NCBI RefSeq assembly: GCF_033060595.1
Contig: NZ_CP133038.1
Coordinates: 682,001-746,000, forward strand
DNA: 64,000 nucleotides
Source: Pyramidobacter sp. YE332
GTDB taxonomy: Bacteria > Synergistota > Synergistia > Synergistales > Dethiosulfovibrionaceae
Reading direction: 5' to 3'
Of the stretch, positions 16,693 through 24,858 are shown piece after piece; position 1 is the first letter of the stretch, and each line of letters opens with the position of its first letter. The position numbers and the translations under genes were made by a program. The notes under the pieces were generated by a model. The model saw only the letters and a program-made list of their open reading frames with translations. It did no database searches and was not told the origin of the DNA.

Positions 16693-17403
16693 ATGCCTGA
16701 AAACTGGAAAGGCGGCGTTCTGCGGGCGATCGCCGGCGCCGACGGCGGCGCGCCGGCGGCGGCCGTTTACGACGGCGCGGCGGACCTGCAGCTTGTCTAT
16801 AACGGCGGCCGGTTTGTGCCCGCCGGGCTGATGGCGGCGCTGCCGGCGCTGTGGAATCTTTTCGAGCGCGTCGAGGCGGACGGACTCAAGCTGGAAGAAC
16901 CGCTTCCCGGCGCTTCCATGAGCTGGGAAAACGCGGCCCGCGACGTCTGCGGCGGCAGCGTGGAAGCGGCCAACGCGCTGATCGGCGCGCTCGGCATGGA
17001 AGCGGTCAACGCCGCGGCCCGCCGCGCCGGCATGACGCAGACGGAGATCCGTCGCCCGGTGGGCGAGAACGAATCGCTGCGGGGCAACGTCACCTGCGCC
17101 GAGGACGCGGCCGCGTTCTTCCGCCGTTTGATCGGCCGCGAAGGCCTGTCGGAGGCCAGTTGCCGGCGCCTGCTGGCGCTGATGTCGGAATTTCGGGGCG
17201 ATGACAAGTTCGCGTCCGTGGGAGAAAAATGCCTGGCGCATTTCGGCGCTTCGTTTCCCGGCAGCGAATACGACGCGGGGATCCTCTGTCCCGACGGCAA
17301 GCGCCCCGTGGCTGCCGCGGCGCTGACCATGCTGCAGCCGGATCGGGAAAAGGCCGCGCTCTTCTGCCGCCGCGTCGCCGAAGCCGTCTGCGGTGAAGGC
17401 TGA
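16693..17403 (+). CDS. Beta-lactamase-fold protein apparently lacking the SxxK catalytic motif
   Basis: 236 residues; AAGGAGG precedes the ATG. The middle (NALIGALGMEAVNAAARRAG, TEIRRPVGENESLRGNVTCAEDAAAFFRRLIG) follows the pattern of class A beta-lactamase-like serine hydrolases. In those proteins an SxxK motif should occur in the preceding helix, but here the region reads RFVPAGLMAALPALWNLFE with no Ser-x-x-Lys. There is no signal peptide. It may be a pseudoenzyme with a binding or regulatory role, or a diverged hydrolase. Family placement is by pattern only and is moderate. It has its own promoter and terminator. Confidence 0.55.
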   Translation: MPENWKGGVLRAIAGADGGAPAAAVYDGAADLQLVYNGGRFVPAGLMAALPALWNLFERVEADGLKLEEPLPGASMSWENAARDVCGGSVEAANALIGALGMEAVNAAARRAGMTQTEIRRPVGENESLRGNVTCAEDAAAFFRRLIGREGLSEASCRRLLALMSEFRGDDKFASVGEKCLAHFGASFPGSEYDAGILCPDGKRPVAAAALTMLQPDREKAALFCRRVAEAVCGEG

Positions 17404-17433
17404 GAGGCGTAGGGGCGAAGGTCAAGACAAAAG

Positions 17434-17466
17434 CTGCCACGGAGACACTGAGAAAAGCGAAAAACA
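17434..17466. repeat. CACGGAGACAC-type short repeat
   Basis: GCCACGGAGACAC followed by an A-rich tract downstream of the lactamase-fold gene. Reverse-complement or degenerate relatives are at 17567-17600, 21255-21270, 12951-12975 and 13053-13080, always between genes. Confidence 0.45.
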
Positions 17467-17482
17467 TGAACTATAGAAATAC

Positions 17483-17532
17483 GAGGGAAGCCGGCAGGAA
17501 ATTGTTCTCCTGCCGGCTTCCCTCATGTTTTT
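17483..17532 (+). terminator. Strong terminator hairpin
   Basis: A 17 bp perfect stem: 17483-17499 (GAGGGAAGCCGGCAGGA) with 17508-17524, then ATGTTTTT. It also sits downstream of pstB on the opposite strand and may serve both directions. Confidence 0.85.
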
Positions 17533-17596
17533 GCCGCGGCGCGGCGACCGTTTCCCGCCTTTCTTTGTATCTTCGTGTCTCCGTGGCGGTTTTTGT

Positions 17597-18352
17597 TTAC
17601 AGCAGACGTTCGATGAACAGCTCGCCTTCGCCGCCCGCGGGCAGTTCGGCGGCGTCGAAAATTTGGCGCAGCGCGCCGCCGCGCAGCACGGCGAGGCGGT
17701 CGGCGAGGCGGCGCGCCTGGAGCAGGCTGTGCGAGACCATCACGATCGGATAACGTTCTTTCAGCGACAGCAGCAGATCTTCGACGACCTCGGCGGCGCG
17801 GCGGTCGAGCGACGCGGTCGGTTCGTCCAGCAGCAGCACGTCGGGTTCCAGAGCCAGCGTGCGCGCCAGACAGAGGCGCTGCTGCTGGCCGCCCGACAGC
17901 GATGCCGCGGACTGATGCAGGCGGCCGGCGACCTCTTCCCACAGCCCCACCTGCTCGAGCGCCTGCTTCATGCGCCCCTCGGCCTCCGTTCCCTTTAGCC
18001 CCAGCGTCAGCTGCAAGGGCAGCAGCACGTTGCGGGCGACGCTCAACGGCAGCGGATTGGGCGACTGAAAGACCATGCCGGCGCGGCGGCGCAGCTCCGG
18101 CAGCGGCAGCGACGCGTCGTCGACGGCCCGCAGGCGGCCGCCGATTTTCAGCTCCACGCGGCCCGACGTGCGCAGCGCCGGAAAACAGTCGTTCAGCCGG
18201 TTCAGCGACCGCAGCAGCGTCGTCTTGCCCGAGCCGCTGCGACCGACCAGCACCGTGATCGCCCGGTCGGGACATTCCAGCGACAGACCGCTGAGAATGT
18301 TCTGCGCGCCGGCGCAGACGTTCAGGTTTTCGATGCGCGCGCACAGACTCAT
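17597..18352 (-). CDS. pstB: Phosphate ABC transporter ATP-binding protein PstB
   Basis: A 251-residue cytoplasmic ATPase of the high-affinity phosphate importer. Walker A GRSGSGKTTLL, signature [16 protein letters not shown] and Walker B VLLLDEPTASLD are intact, and FQSPNPLPLSVARNV is typical of PstB. ATG at 18352 overlaps the pstA stop codon (ATGA) and has AGGAGAG upstream. It is the last gene of pstSCAB; no phoU follows, unlike most pst operons. Confidence 0.9.
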   Translation of the reverse strand: MSLCARIENLNVCAGAQNILSGLSLECPDRAITVLVGRSGSGKTTLLRSLNRLNDCFPALRTSGRVELKIGGRLRAVDDASLPLPELRRRAGMVFQSPNPLPLSVARNVLLPLQLTLGLKGTEAEGRMKQALEQVGLWEEVAGRLHQSAASLSGGQQQRLCLARTLALEPDVLLLDEPTASLDRRAAEVVEDLLLSLKERYPIVMVSHSLLQARRLADRLAVLRGGALRQIFDAAELPAGGEGELFIERLL

Positions 18353-19224
18353 GGGCGCTCTCCTTTCCATTTTCGTTCGAGGCTCCTTTGCAGGGCATGG
18401 GCGCACAGCAGCAGCGCGCCCGAGAGGATCAGCAGTACCAGCGCCGCGCCGAAGCCGCGCCGCAGATCGTTCTGGTCGGCGTACTGCGCCGAGATGTAGA
18501 AGATGAAGAACGGCAGCGCCTCGTACTTGGCCGTCAACCCGGCGGGCAGCCCCGCGTTGGCGACCGCCCCCGTGACCATGATCACCGCCGTGTCCTCGGC
18601 GGCGCGTCCCAGCGCCAGCATCACGCCGCCGAGGATGCCCCGTCCGCCCGCGGGCAGCAGCAGATGGCGCGCCGTCTGCCAGGGCGTCAGTCCCAACGCC
18701 TCGCCCGTCAGCCGCAGTCCGTCGGGAAGGCTTTCCAGCACCGTCCGCGTCGTGATGATCAGCGGCGGCAGCACCAGCAGCGCCAGACAGAACGCCGACA
18801 GCAGCAGGCACGTGGTGGCCTCGGGCGCGAACAGCCGCCGCAGCGCCAAAATCAGCATGAAACCGAACAGCCCCATCACGATCGACGGCACGCCCGCCAG
18901 CAAATCGACTGCCAGGCCGAGCCAGCGCTTTGCCTTCGGCCCGGCGAAGCAGGCCAGGTACGCGCCGCAGCCGACGCCGGGGAGCAACGCCAGCGCCATC
19001 GTCAGCGCCAGCAGCGACAGCGTGCCCGCGGCCGCCGGCCAGATGCCGTCCCAGACGGGAAACTGACCGAGTATCGCCTTTAGCGGCGGCGCGTCGCCGA
19101 AGAACAGTTCCAGCCCCAGCTCCGGGGCGCCTTCGGCGCACAGATGCCACAGCATGGCGCCGACGGCGGCGGGCACGATCAGCGCCGCGCCCCACGAAAG
19201 AATCAGCAGCGCCCGGCTCCTCAT
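18349..19224 (-). CDS. pstA: Phosphate ABC transporter permease PstA
   Basis: A 291-residue inner-membrane permease with six main helices. The EAA loop EALGLTPWQTARHLLLPAG is clear. It pairs with PstC to form the translocation channel. ATG at 19224 overlaps the pstC stop by four bases, and the stop overlaps the pstB start, so translation is coupled throughout. PSIVMGLFG and ALGRAAEDTAVIMVTGA are typical PstA blocks. Confidence 0.9.
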   Translation of the reverse strand: MRSRALLILSWGAALIVPAAVGAMLWHLCAEGAPELGLELFFGDAPPLKAILGQFPVWDGIWPAAAGTLSLLALTMALALLPGVGCGAYLACFAGPKAKRWLGLAVDLLAGVPSIVMGLFGFMLILALRRLFAPEATTCLLLSAFCLALLVLPPLIITTRTVLESLPDGLRLTGEALGLTPWQTARHLLLPAGGRGILGGVMLALGRAAEDTAVIMVTGAVANAGLPAGLTAKYEALPFFIFYISAQYADQNDLRRGFGAALVLLILSGALLLCAHALQRSLERKWKGERP

Positions 19225-20069
19225 GCGCTTTTCTCCTTTTGCGTCTTCAGGCGACGCACCGTCAAACTGGCCGCGGCGCTGAAAAACAGCAGCAGGCCGC
19301 CGGCCGCGAACAGCGAATGGTACGCCTGTCCGGTCACGTCCGTCGAGGTGATCAGACCAATGTGAGCGGAGAGCGTCCGCATGGCCTGCAGCGGCGTGCG
19401 CGCATACTGCACGGCGTTGCCGGCCAGCATCGTCGGGATCAGCGTGTCGCCCACGGCCCGGCCGAATCCCAGCGTCGCGGCGCTGAGCAGCGCGCGGCGC
19501 GACGCCGGCAGCCCGATCCACGCCAGCGACTGCGCGGGCGACAGCCCGAGTGCCGCCGTCGTCAGCGCCGTGCGCTCCTCCATGGCGCGGAGCGCGCCGT
19601 CGATCACCAGCGTCATCGCCGGCAGGATCTGCAGGCTGAGGACCAGCCCCGCCGACAGCCAGCACAGCCCCGATCCGCCCAGAGAGCGCCGCACCAGCGG
19701 CACGAGCAGGAACACCGAAACGAAACCGTACACCACCGTCGGCACCGCCGTCATGAAGCGGATCACCGCGCCGAGAGCGCGCGCCGCCCCGCGGGGCGCC
19801 AGCCCGCGCATGAAACAGGCGCAGCCCAGCGACAGACACCACGACAGCGCCAGCGCCGACAGCGACAGGACCAGCGTCGCCCAGACCATCGGCGCGATGC
19901 CGTACTGCCCGGCGTCGGGCCGCCACGCGTCGCCCATCAGCGCCGCCGCGTCGCCGCCGAGCGCCGCCTGCAGCGCGCAGACGATGATAAAGCCGAACAC
20001 CGACGCCATCAGCGCCCCCACGCAGGCCGCCGCGGCCGAGAGCCACAGCGGCGCTCCGTTTTCCGTCAT
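19221..20069 (-). CDS. pstC: Phosphate ABC transporter permease PstC
   Basis: A 282-residue inner-membrane permease, six helices, with TAVPTVVYGFVSVFLLVP and the loop AALGLSPAQSLAWIGLPASR followed by GFGRAVGDTLIPTMLAGN, all typical of PstC. It partners PstA. It is separated from pstS by 155 bp containing a perfect hairpin, which may allow more PstS than permease to be made. Confidence 0.9.
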   Translation of the reverse strand: MTENGAPLWLSAAAACVGALMASVFGFIIVCALQAALGGDAAALMGDAWRPDAGQYGIAPMVWATLVLSLSALALSWCLSLGCACFMRGLAPRGAARALGAVIRFMTAVPTVVYGFVSVFLLVPLVRRSLGGSGLCWLSAGLVLSLQILPAMTLVIDGALRAMEERTALTTAALGLSPAQSLAWIGLPASRRALLSAATLGFGRAVGDTLIPTMLAGNAVQYARTPLQAMRTLSAHIGLITSTDVTGQAYHSLFAAGGLLLFFSAAASLTVRRLKTQKEKSA

Positions 20070-20157
20070 CGAATCATCTTCCTTTATTTATTGCCCCGAA
20101 TATTTATCGCCCCGACGCGAAAAGCGGCGGAACGCTCGTCACGATATGGATACGACG

Positions 20158-20189
20158 ACGCGGGGAAAGCGCCGAAGCTTTCCCCGCGT
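20158..20189. promoter_or_regulatory. Perfect hairpin between pstS and pstC
   Basis: ACGCGGGGAAAGC (20158-20170) and GCTTTCCCCGCGT (20177-20189) are exact complements around a six-base loop. No T run follows on the minus strand. It probably stabilises the pstS transcript end or attenuates read-through. Confidence 0.6.
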
Positions 20190-20224
20190 GAATTGTGCGC
20201 TGCGAGAACTTTTCCCGCGTCCCG

Positions 20225-21058
20225 TTATTTGCGGGGCAGGGGAATGTAGCCGCTTTTGCGGATGATCTCGGCGCCCTCGTCGGTGTAGATGTAGTCGATG
20301 AACGCCTTCGTCAGGCCTTCCGGCTCGCCCTTCGTGTTCATGAACAGGTCGCGCACCACCGTGTAGGAACCGTCGGCCGCGTTCTCCTGCGTCGCCGTCA
20401 TGCCGTCCAGCGTCGGCGCTTTCACGGAGGCGTCGATGTGGCCGATGCCCACGTAGCCGATGGCGCGCTCGTCGCCGCCGACGGCCGTCTTCATCGCGCC
20501 GTTGGAGTTGACCACGTTCACGCCGGGGGCCAGCTCGCCCTTGTTGATCACCTTGTCGGTGAACACTTCGCGCGTGCCCGAACCGTCTTCGCGCCCGAAC
20601 ACGTTGATGGCGCCCGCCGTGCCGCCCACTTCCGACCAGTCCTTGACCGTACCGGCGTAGATCGCCGCCACCTGTTCCTTCGTCAGCGCGCCGACGGGAT
20701 TGGCGGGATTGATCACGACCGCCACGCCGTCGATGGCGAAGGGGAACGTCTTCAGCCCGTACTGGGCGATTTCCTTTTCTTTCAGAGGGCGGCCCGTGTT
20801 GCCGATGGCGACCAGACCTTCGCCCGCCTGCTTGACGCCCACGCCCGAGCCGCCGCCGGCCACGGTGATGCGGATCTCGGGATTGACGCCCATGATGCGC
20901 TTGGCCGCTTCCTTCATCACGGGGATGTGCGCCGTCCCGCCGGCGATGTCCATCGTACCGGACATGCCCTTGAAGGCGTCCAGCGGCGCGGCCGCCGCCG
21001 AAGCTGCGGCGAGAGCGAGCGCGAGCGTGGCGGAAAGGAAAATCTTTTTCATATTCAT
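20225..21058 (-). CDS. pstS: Phosphate ABC transporter substrate-binding protein PstS
   Basis: A 277-residue periplasmic phosphate receptor with signal peptide (residues 1 to about 24, ASAAAA). GGGSGVGVKQAGEG and GREDGSGTREVFTDKV match the phosphate-contact loops of the PstS-like family. It is the first gene of the pst operon on the minus strand. The 490 bp upstream gap is shared with the divergent porin gene and must hold its promoter; no clear Pho box was recognised. Confidence 0.9.
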   Translation of the reverse strand: MNMKKIFLSATLALALAAASAAAAPLDAFKGMSGTMDIAGGTAHIPVMKEAAKRIMGVNPEIRITVAGGGSGVGVKQAGEGLVAIGNTGRPLKEKEIAQYGLKTFPFAIDGVAVVINPANPVGALTKEQVAAIYAGTVKDWSEVGGTAGAINVFGREDGSGTREVFTDKVINKGELAPGVNVVNSNGAMKTAVGGDERAIGYVGIGHIDASVKAPTLDGMTATQENAADGSYTVVRDLFMNTKGEPEGLTKAFIDYIYTDEGAEIIRKSGYIPLPRK

Positions 21059-21253
21059 GTTTTTTCATCTGCTCCTTTGAAATGAAAATAATCTATACAA
21101 CCATAAAGAATATCTTAGACGAAAAGGACCTTCCGTGATACTGCCGAATAACTGAGAACTCCGCAAAGAAATCTAAGCGATTTAAGCTGTTTGTCGTGTA
21201 TTCCCGAATCCTATCGAGGCGTGCTTAATTCATAACTTCATGTTTTGAAACAA

Positions 21254-21291
21254 AACCACTACGGAGACACGGGCCTCCGTAGTGGTTTTTG
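21254..21291. terminator. Bidirectional hairpin separating divergent genes
   Basis: AACCACTACGGAG (21254-21266) pairs with CTCCGTAGTGGTT (21275-21287), followed by TTTTTG; T residues also flank it on the other strand. It belongs to the CACGGAGACAC-type repeat group. Between divergent genes it can only act as an insulator against antisense transcription. Confidence 0.6.
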
Positions 21292-21346
21292 TTTGATTGC
21301 GCCGAAATGGCTTTATTTTGAAAAGGGGATTTAAAGTTCTCGAGCA

Positions 21347-21375
21347 TTGATTAGTTATGACAGACTAACTATAAT
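21347..21375 (+). promoter_or_regulatory. Promoter of porin 1
   Basis: TTGATT (21347-21352), 17 bp spacer, TATAAT (21370-21375). A TAGTTA...TAACTA inverted pair overlaps the spacer. The transcript would carry a leader of about 165 bases. Confidence 0.75.
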
Positions 21376-21433
21376 GATCATGCGTTAGATCCTGTTTTTG
21401 CGACGGGATTCGCTTTTCAAAGAGGCGGCGACA

Positions 21434-21938
21434 GGGCCGAAGAAGAAGCGGCGAGGCAACGAGGAAACTCCCGAAGAGACTTCTCCCCCGCTCGCGAAGC
21501 CGAATTCGAGAAGCGCGCAAAAAATCGTTCGAGGAGGAGTTTTGAGAATGAGTATGAAGAAAATGCTCGCCGTAGTGGCCGCCGCGTCGCTGGCGGCCGT
21601 AGCCGCGCCCGCGTTCGCCGCGAATCCGTTCAGCGACGTGCCGATGAACCACTGGGCGTACGACGCCGTGGAGCAGCTGAGCGCGAAGGGCATCCTGGAA
21701 GGTTATCCGAACGGGACGTTCAAGGGCAACCGCGCCATGACGCGCTACGAGATCGCGACGATGGTGGCGCGCATGATGGCCGCGGGCGGCCTGAGCGGCG
21801 AAGACCTGGAGAAGCTGAAGGCGCTGGTGGTGGAGTTCCAGCCCGAGCTGGAAGCCTTGGGCGTGAAAGTGGACGGCTTCGACAGCCGCCTGAGCGCTCT
21901 TGAAAAGGGCGTGGGCGGATGGAAGATCAGCGGCGAAA
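21434..21938 (+). repeat. About 505 bp near-identical repeat (leader and SLH region), copy 1
   Basis: Matches 26873-27374 almost base for base by eye: leader, ribosome-binding site, signal peptide, SLH domain and coiled-coil, ending at GGATGGAAGATCAGCGG. The few differences include one C in a C run and a handful of silent or conservative changes. The level of identity implies recent duplication or gene conversion. Confidence 0.8.
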
Positions 21939-22950
21939 TGCAGTTCGACTTCGTATCCGGCGACAACGATCTGACGCTCAATAAGCACGGCTTCGAGTTC
22001 GACAGCGCGCGCCTGTTCCTGCACAAGGATCTGGCCGACGGCCTGAGCTTCGACGCCGAATACGGCGACGGCGTCTTTGACCGCTTCTGGCTGACCGCCG
22101 AGGACTTCCTCGGCTGGGAAGGTCTTACTCTTAAGGCCGGTCAGTTCGACATCGACTGGGAAGACGACGACGGCCTGTACTACGGCGAACACGAAGACAG
22201 CGGCCTGTTCATGGGGTACCCTATCGCGGCTTCGGCCTCAGCAAGACGTTCGGCCTGGCCGAGGTGAGCGGCTTCGCCGCTTCCAACATAGGCGATGACG
22301 GCGTCAGCATCTACGATGCCAACGCCAGCAACGAGTACTACGGCGCCCGCCTGAAGCTGAACTTCAACGAGAAGCTTTGGCTGAGCGTCAACGGCCTGTG
22401 GATGAACGACGACACGGATAAATACAAAACCTACTGGGCCGGCCTCGGTTTCAAGTTCGCCGAAGGCTTCGAACTGAAGGGCGCTTATTACATGCAGGAT
22501 ATCGACGGCGCCGCCATCGACGATCCCAAGGCGTGGAAGGTCGCCCTCGACGTCAGCCAGGACGTGCTCAAGTTCACGTCTCTGTGGGCCGAGTACGTCA
22601 AGTTCGACGACGGCTTTATGGCTCAGAATCTTCCCTACGCATTCAGCAAGCTGGGCGATTACTTCGAAGAATATGCCTGGAACGGCACGGGCGACGTCGA
22701 AGCGTGGCTGGTCGCCGCCAAGCAGGAGTGGAACGACAAGTGGAGCACCTTCGGACGTTACGGCCAGTACAAGCCCGATGCGGGCGACAAGGTCAAAGAG
22801 TGGGCGGTCGGCGTCGGCTATCAGTACACCCCCAACCTCTACTTCGAGCTGTCCTACGACAACATGGACTTCGGCAGCGGCCTGACCAAGGGCGCCGACA
22901 AAATCACGGACGACAAAGTCATCCGCTTCCGCACCCTGCTGACGTTCTAA
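21548..22950 (+). pseudogene. SLH-domain outer-membrane porin 1, frameshifted
   Basis: Homologous to the intact porins at 24.9 and 27.0 kb: signal peptide (residues 1 to about 24, AFAAN), one SLH domain (NPFSDVPMNHWAYDAVEQLS), a short coiled-coil (FDSRLSALEKGVGG) and a beta-barrel ending in Phe (RFRTLLTF). SLH porins of this kind attach the outer membrane to the cell wall and form general diffusion pores. The frame breaks at a CCC run at 22219-22221: the barrel continues one base out of phase as YRGFGLSKTFGLAEVSGFAAS. Adding one C there restores an uninterrupted protein of about 467 residues that aligns with the others. GAGGAGGAG precedes the ATG. It is either a genuine mutation, possibly phase-variable, or an assembly deletion. 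Confidence 0.85.
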
Positions 22951-22976
22951 ATCCAATTCGTGTCTGCAAAAACAGA

Positions 22977-23004
22977 GGCGGCTGCTTTCGGGCAGCCGCC
23001 TTTT
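22977..23004 (+). terminator. Terminator of porin 1
   Basis: GGCGGCTGC (22977-22985) pairs with GCAGCCGCC (22992-23000), then TTTT. Confidence 0.85.
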
Positions 23005-23045
23005 CGCGTTCTCGGAGGAACGGCACGCTTTATATCGAGAATGAG

Positions 23046-23074
23046 TATAGTTCGGCATTTTAATTGAGAAATAG
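23046..23074. repeat. End fragment of the dispersed palindromic repeat
   Basis: TATAGTTCGGCATTTTAATT followed by GAGAAATAG is the reverse complement of the left end of the copy at 10464. Only the terminal 30 bases or so are present, so this is a truncated copy. Confidence 0.55.
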
Positions 23075-23123
23075 TGTAAGGTGTTTCATTGAAGATCTGC
23101 GCTGGGCGGAGACGCGACGACAA

Positions 23124-23168
23124 AAAGACAAGGCGGCGCGCCATTTCCGGCGCACTCGCCTTGTCTTT
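23124..23168 (-). terminator. Terminator of the AAA ATPase gene
   Basis: AAAGACAAGGCG (23124-23135) pairs perfectly with CGCCTTGTCTTT (23157-23168); on the minus strand a TTTTT run follows. Confidence 0.8.
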
Positions 23169-23215
23169 CGTTCAGGAACGTTCTGGAAATTCATTGTTTT
23201 GATCAGGAATTGTTG

Positions 23216-24579
23216 TTACAGATCGATTGCCTGTTCGTTCAGCAGAAAATCCTGCACGCCGAGGTACAGAATGCCTTTTTCGTCATGCCACGGAATGATA
23301 TTGTCCTTGGTCACAACGATCTTTCTGAAAGAATCGTCGATGCGGTTCAGAGAGTTGATTTCCTGTTCCTTTTTTTGCGGTTCGTCGATATGGAGGGCTG
23401 ATTGAATGTAATATCTCCGATTCCCCTGGTTTACTACAAAATCCACTTCGAGCTGGATCGTCGCCCTTTTTTCTCCCTTCTCGGTTTTTCTGCGGCTGTT
23501 ATACTGTACAACGCCGACGTCGACGTTATATCCGCGGCGGATCAGCTCATTGTAAATGATATTCTCCATAATGTGAGTTTCTTCGATCTGCCTGAAATTC
23601 AGCCGTGCATTTCTCAGACCAATATCCGTGAAATAGTATTTCAGCGGAGTGGAGAAATACCCCGCGCCTTTGATGTCATACCGCTTGGCGCTGTCCAGAA
23701 TGTAGGCTTCCCTGAAGTAGTCGAGATAGCCTGCGATCGTGTTATGGGAAACTTTGATCTTTTTTTCCGAACGGAAGCGAGCTTCCAGTTTGGATGGATT
23801 CGTCAGCGAGCCGATCGCCGACGAAACGAAATCCAGCAGAATTTCAAGAATTTCCTTGTCGTTCCTGATGTCGTTCCGCTCGATAATGTCTTTGATGTAG
23901 GTCTCTTCGAACAAATTCTTCAGATACTGACTCTTTTCTTCCGGCGTTTCCAGAGACAAAAGGTAAGGCATGCCGCCGTACGTGCAGTAATCCCTCCATG
24001 CGTCCCCGGTACGGGCGTCGAAGAACGAGGAGGATGACGAAGCCGGAATGGGAGACCTTGAGCGGACCTCTTCATATGCCGGACAGAACTCGGCAAAGGA
24101 CAGCGGAAACACCCGTATTTCATCGCCTCTGTCCCGGAACTGCGTCAGCACCTCTTTGGAAAGCATTTTGGAGTTGCTGCCGGTGACGTAGACGTCCACG
24201 TTTTTGATCTTCATCAGGCCAAGCACCGTGTCGATAAACGTTACTTTTTCATCGGGGGTATCCACGTACGGATTGGGAACCTCCGCGCATAACTGTATCT
24301 CGTCAATAAAAACGTAGTGCCGCCGGGACGTGTCCGCAATTTTATCTTTGATATGCGCGTCGAGTTCGAACGGATTTCGGAACCGGATATTTTCGATTTC
24401 ATCGAGCGGCATTTCGATGATCTGCTCTTTCCGAACGCCGTTTTCCAGCAGATAGTCCTTATAGAGTTCAAAAAGCAGATAAGACTTGCCGCAGCGTCTG
24501 ATGCCGGTAATAATTTTGACGCGCCCGTTGTCTTTTTTCGGATGAGCGCGTTCAGGTATCGATTTCTTTTGATTCTCAT
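23216..24579 (-). pseudogene. AAA ATPase with DUF4143 domain, frameshifted near the start
   Basis: A member of the large AAA_14 plus DUF4143 family: Walker A GIRRCGKSYLLFELY, Walker B YVFIDEIQLCAEVPN, and a C-terminal nuclease-like domain (LEVDFVVNQGNRRYYIQSA). The start MRIKRNRYLNALIRKK at 24579 has an ideal GGAGG, but the frame shifts in an A6 run (24533-24538 on the plus strand). With one more A the sequence reads LIRKKDNGRVKIITGIRRCGK and gives an intact protein of about 454 residues. Family function is unknown. It sits between two porin genes with its own terminator and may be mobile, since such genes often vary between strains. Confidence 0.8.
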
Positions 24580-24858
24580 CTTTTTTCCTCCTGCAGACTA
24601 TTTTTATTCCAAGACGCATTTTTTGTCTGTAGCAATCATATCGGGAATTGGCAAAACGGTCAATCAAATATGATTGATTTTGATTCTACGATTCGCCATC
24701 GGCTGCGAAAAATGGTATTATAGTGGCGCGCGGTTCGCGAGCGTGTGGCCGCGCGGTGACGAATGCCGTCGATCGGCCGGTCCGCCGGCCTTTTTCTCCC
24801 GTGTCCGCCGTCGCGGCGCAGGAAATTTCCGTCTTTCGAAAAGCGGGGTGAAGCGAAA
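24580..24858 (+). promoter_or_regulatory. Promoter and leader of porin 2 with a possible attenuator
   Basis: An extended -10 element TGG-TATTAT lies at 24713-24721 with no good -35. In the transcribed leader, GGCCGG-TCCG-CCGGCC followed by TTTTT (24775-24795) forms a compact terminator-like hairpin 64 bp before the start codon. It could attenuate porin 2 expression. Confidence 0.5.

Larger units (their letters stand above)
21059..21546. other. Intergenic region between divergent pstS and porin 1
   Basis: 488 bp without a gene. It contains a bidirectional-looking hairpin (21254-21287) between the two divergent promoters, the porin promoter (21347-21375), and from 21434 a leader that is duplicated before porin 3. 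The pstS promoter must lie around 21080-21140 but is not clear. Confidence 0.6.
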
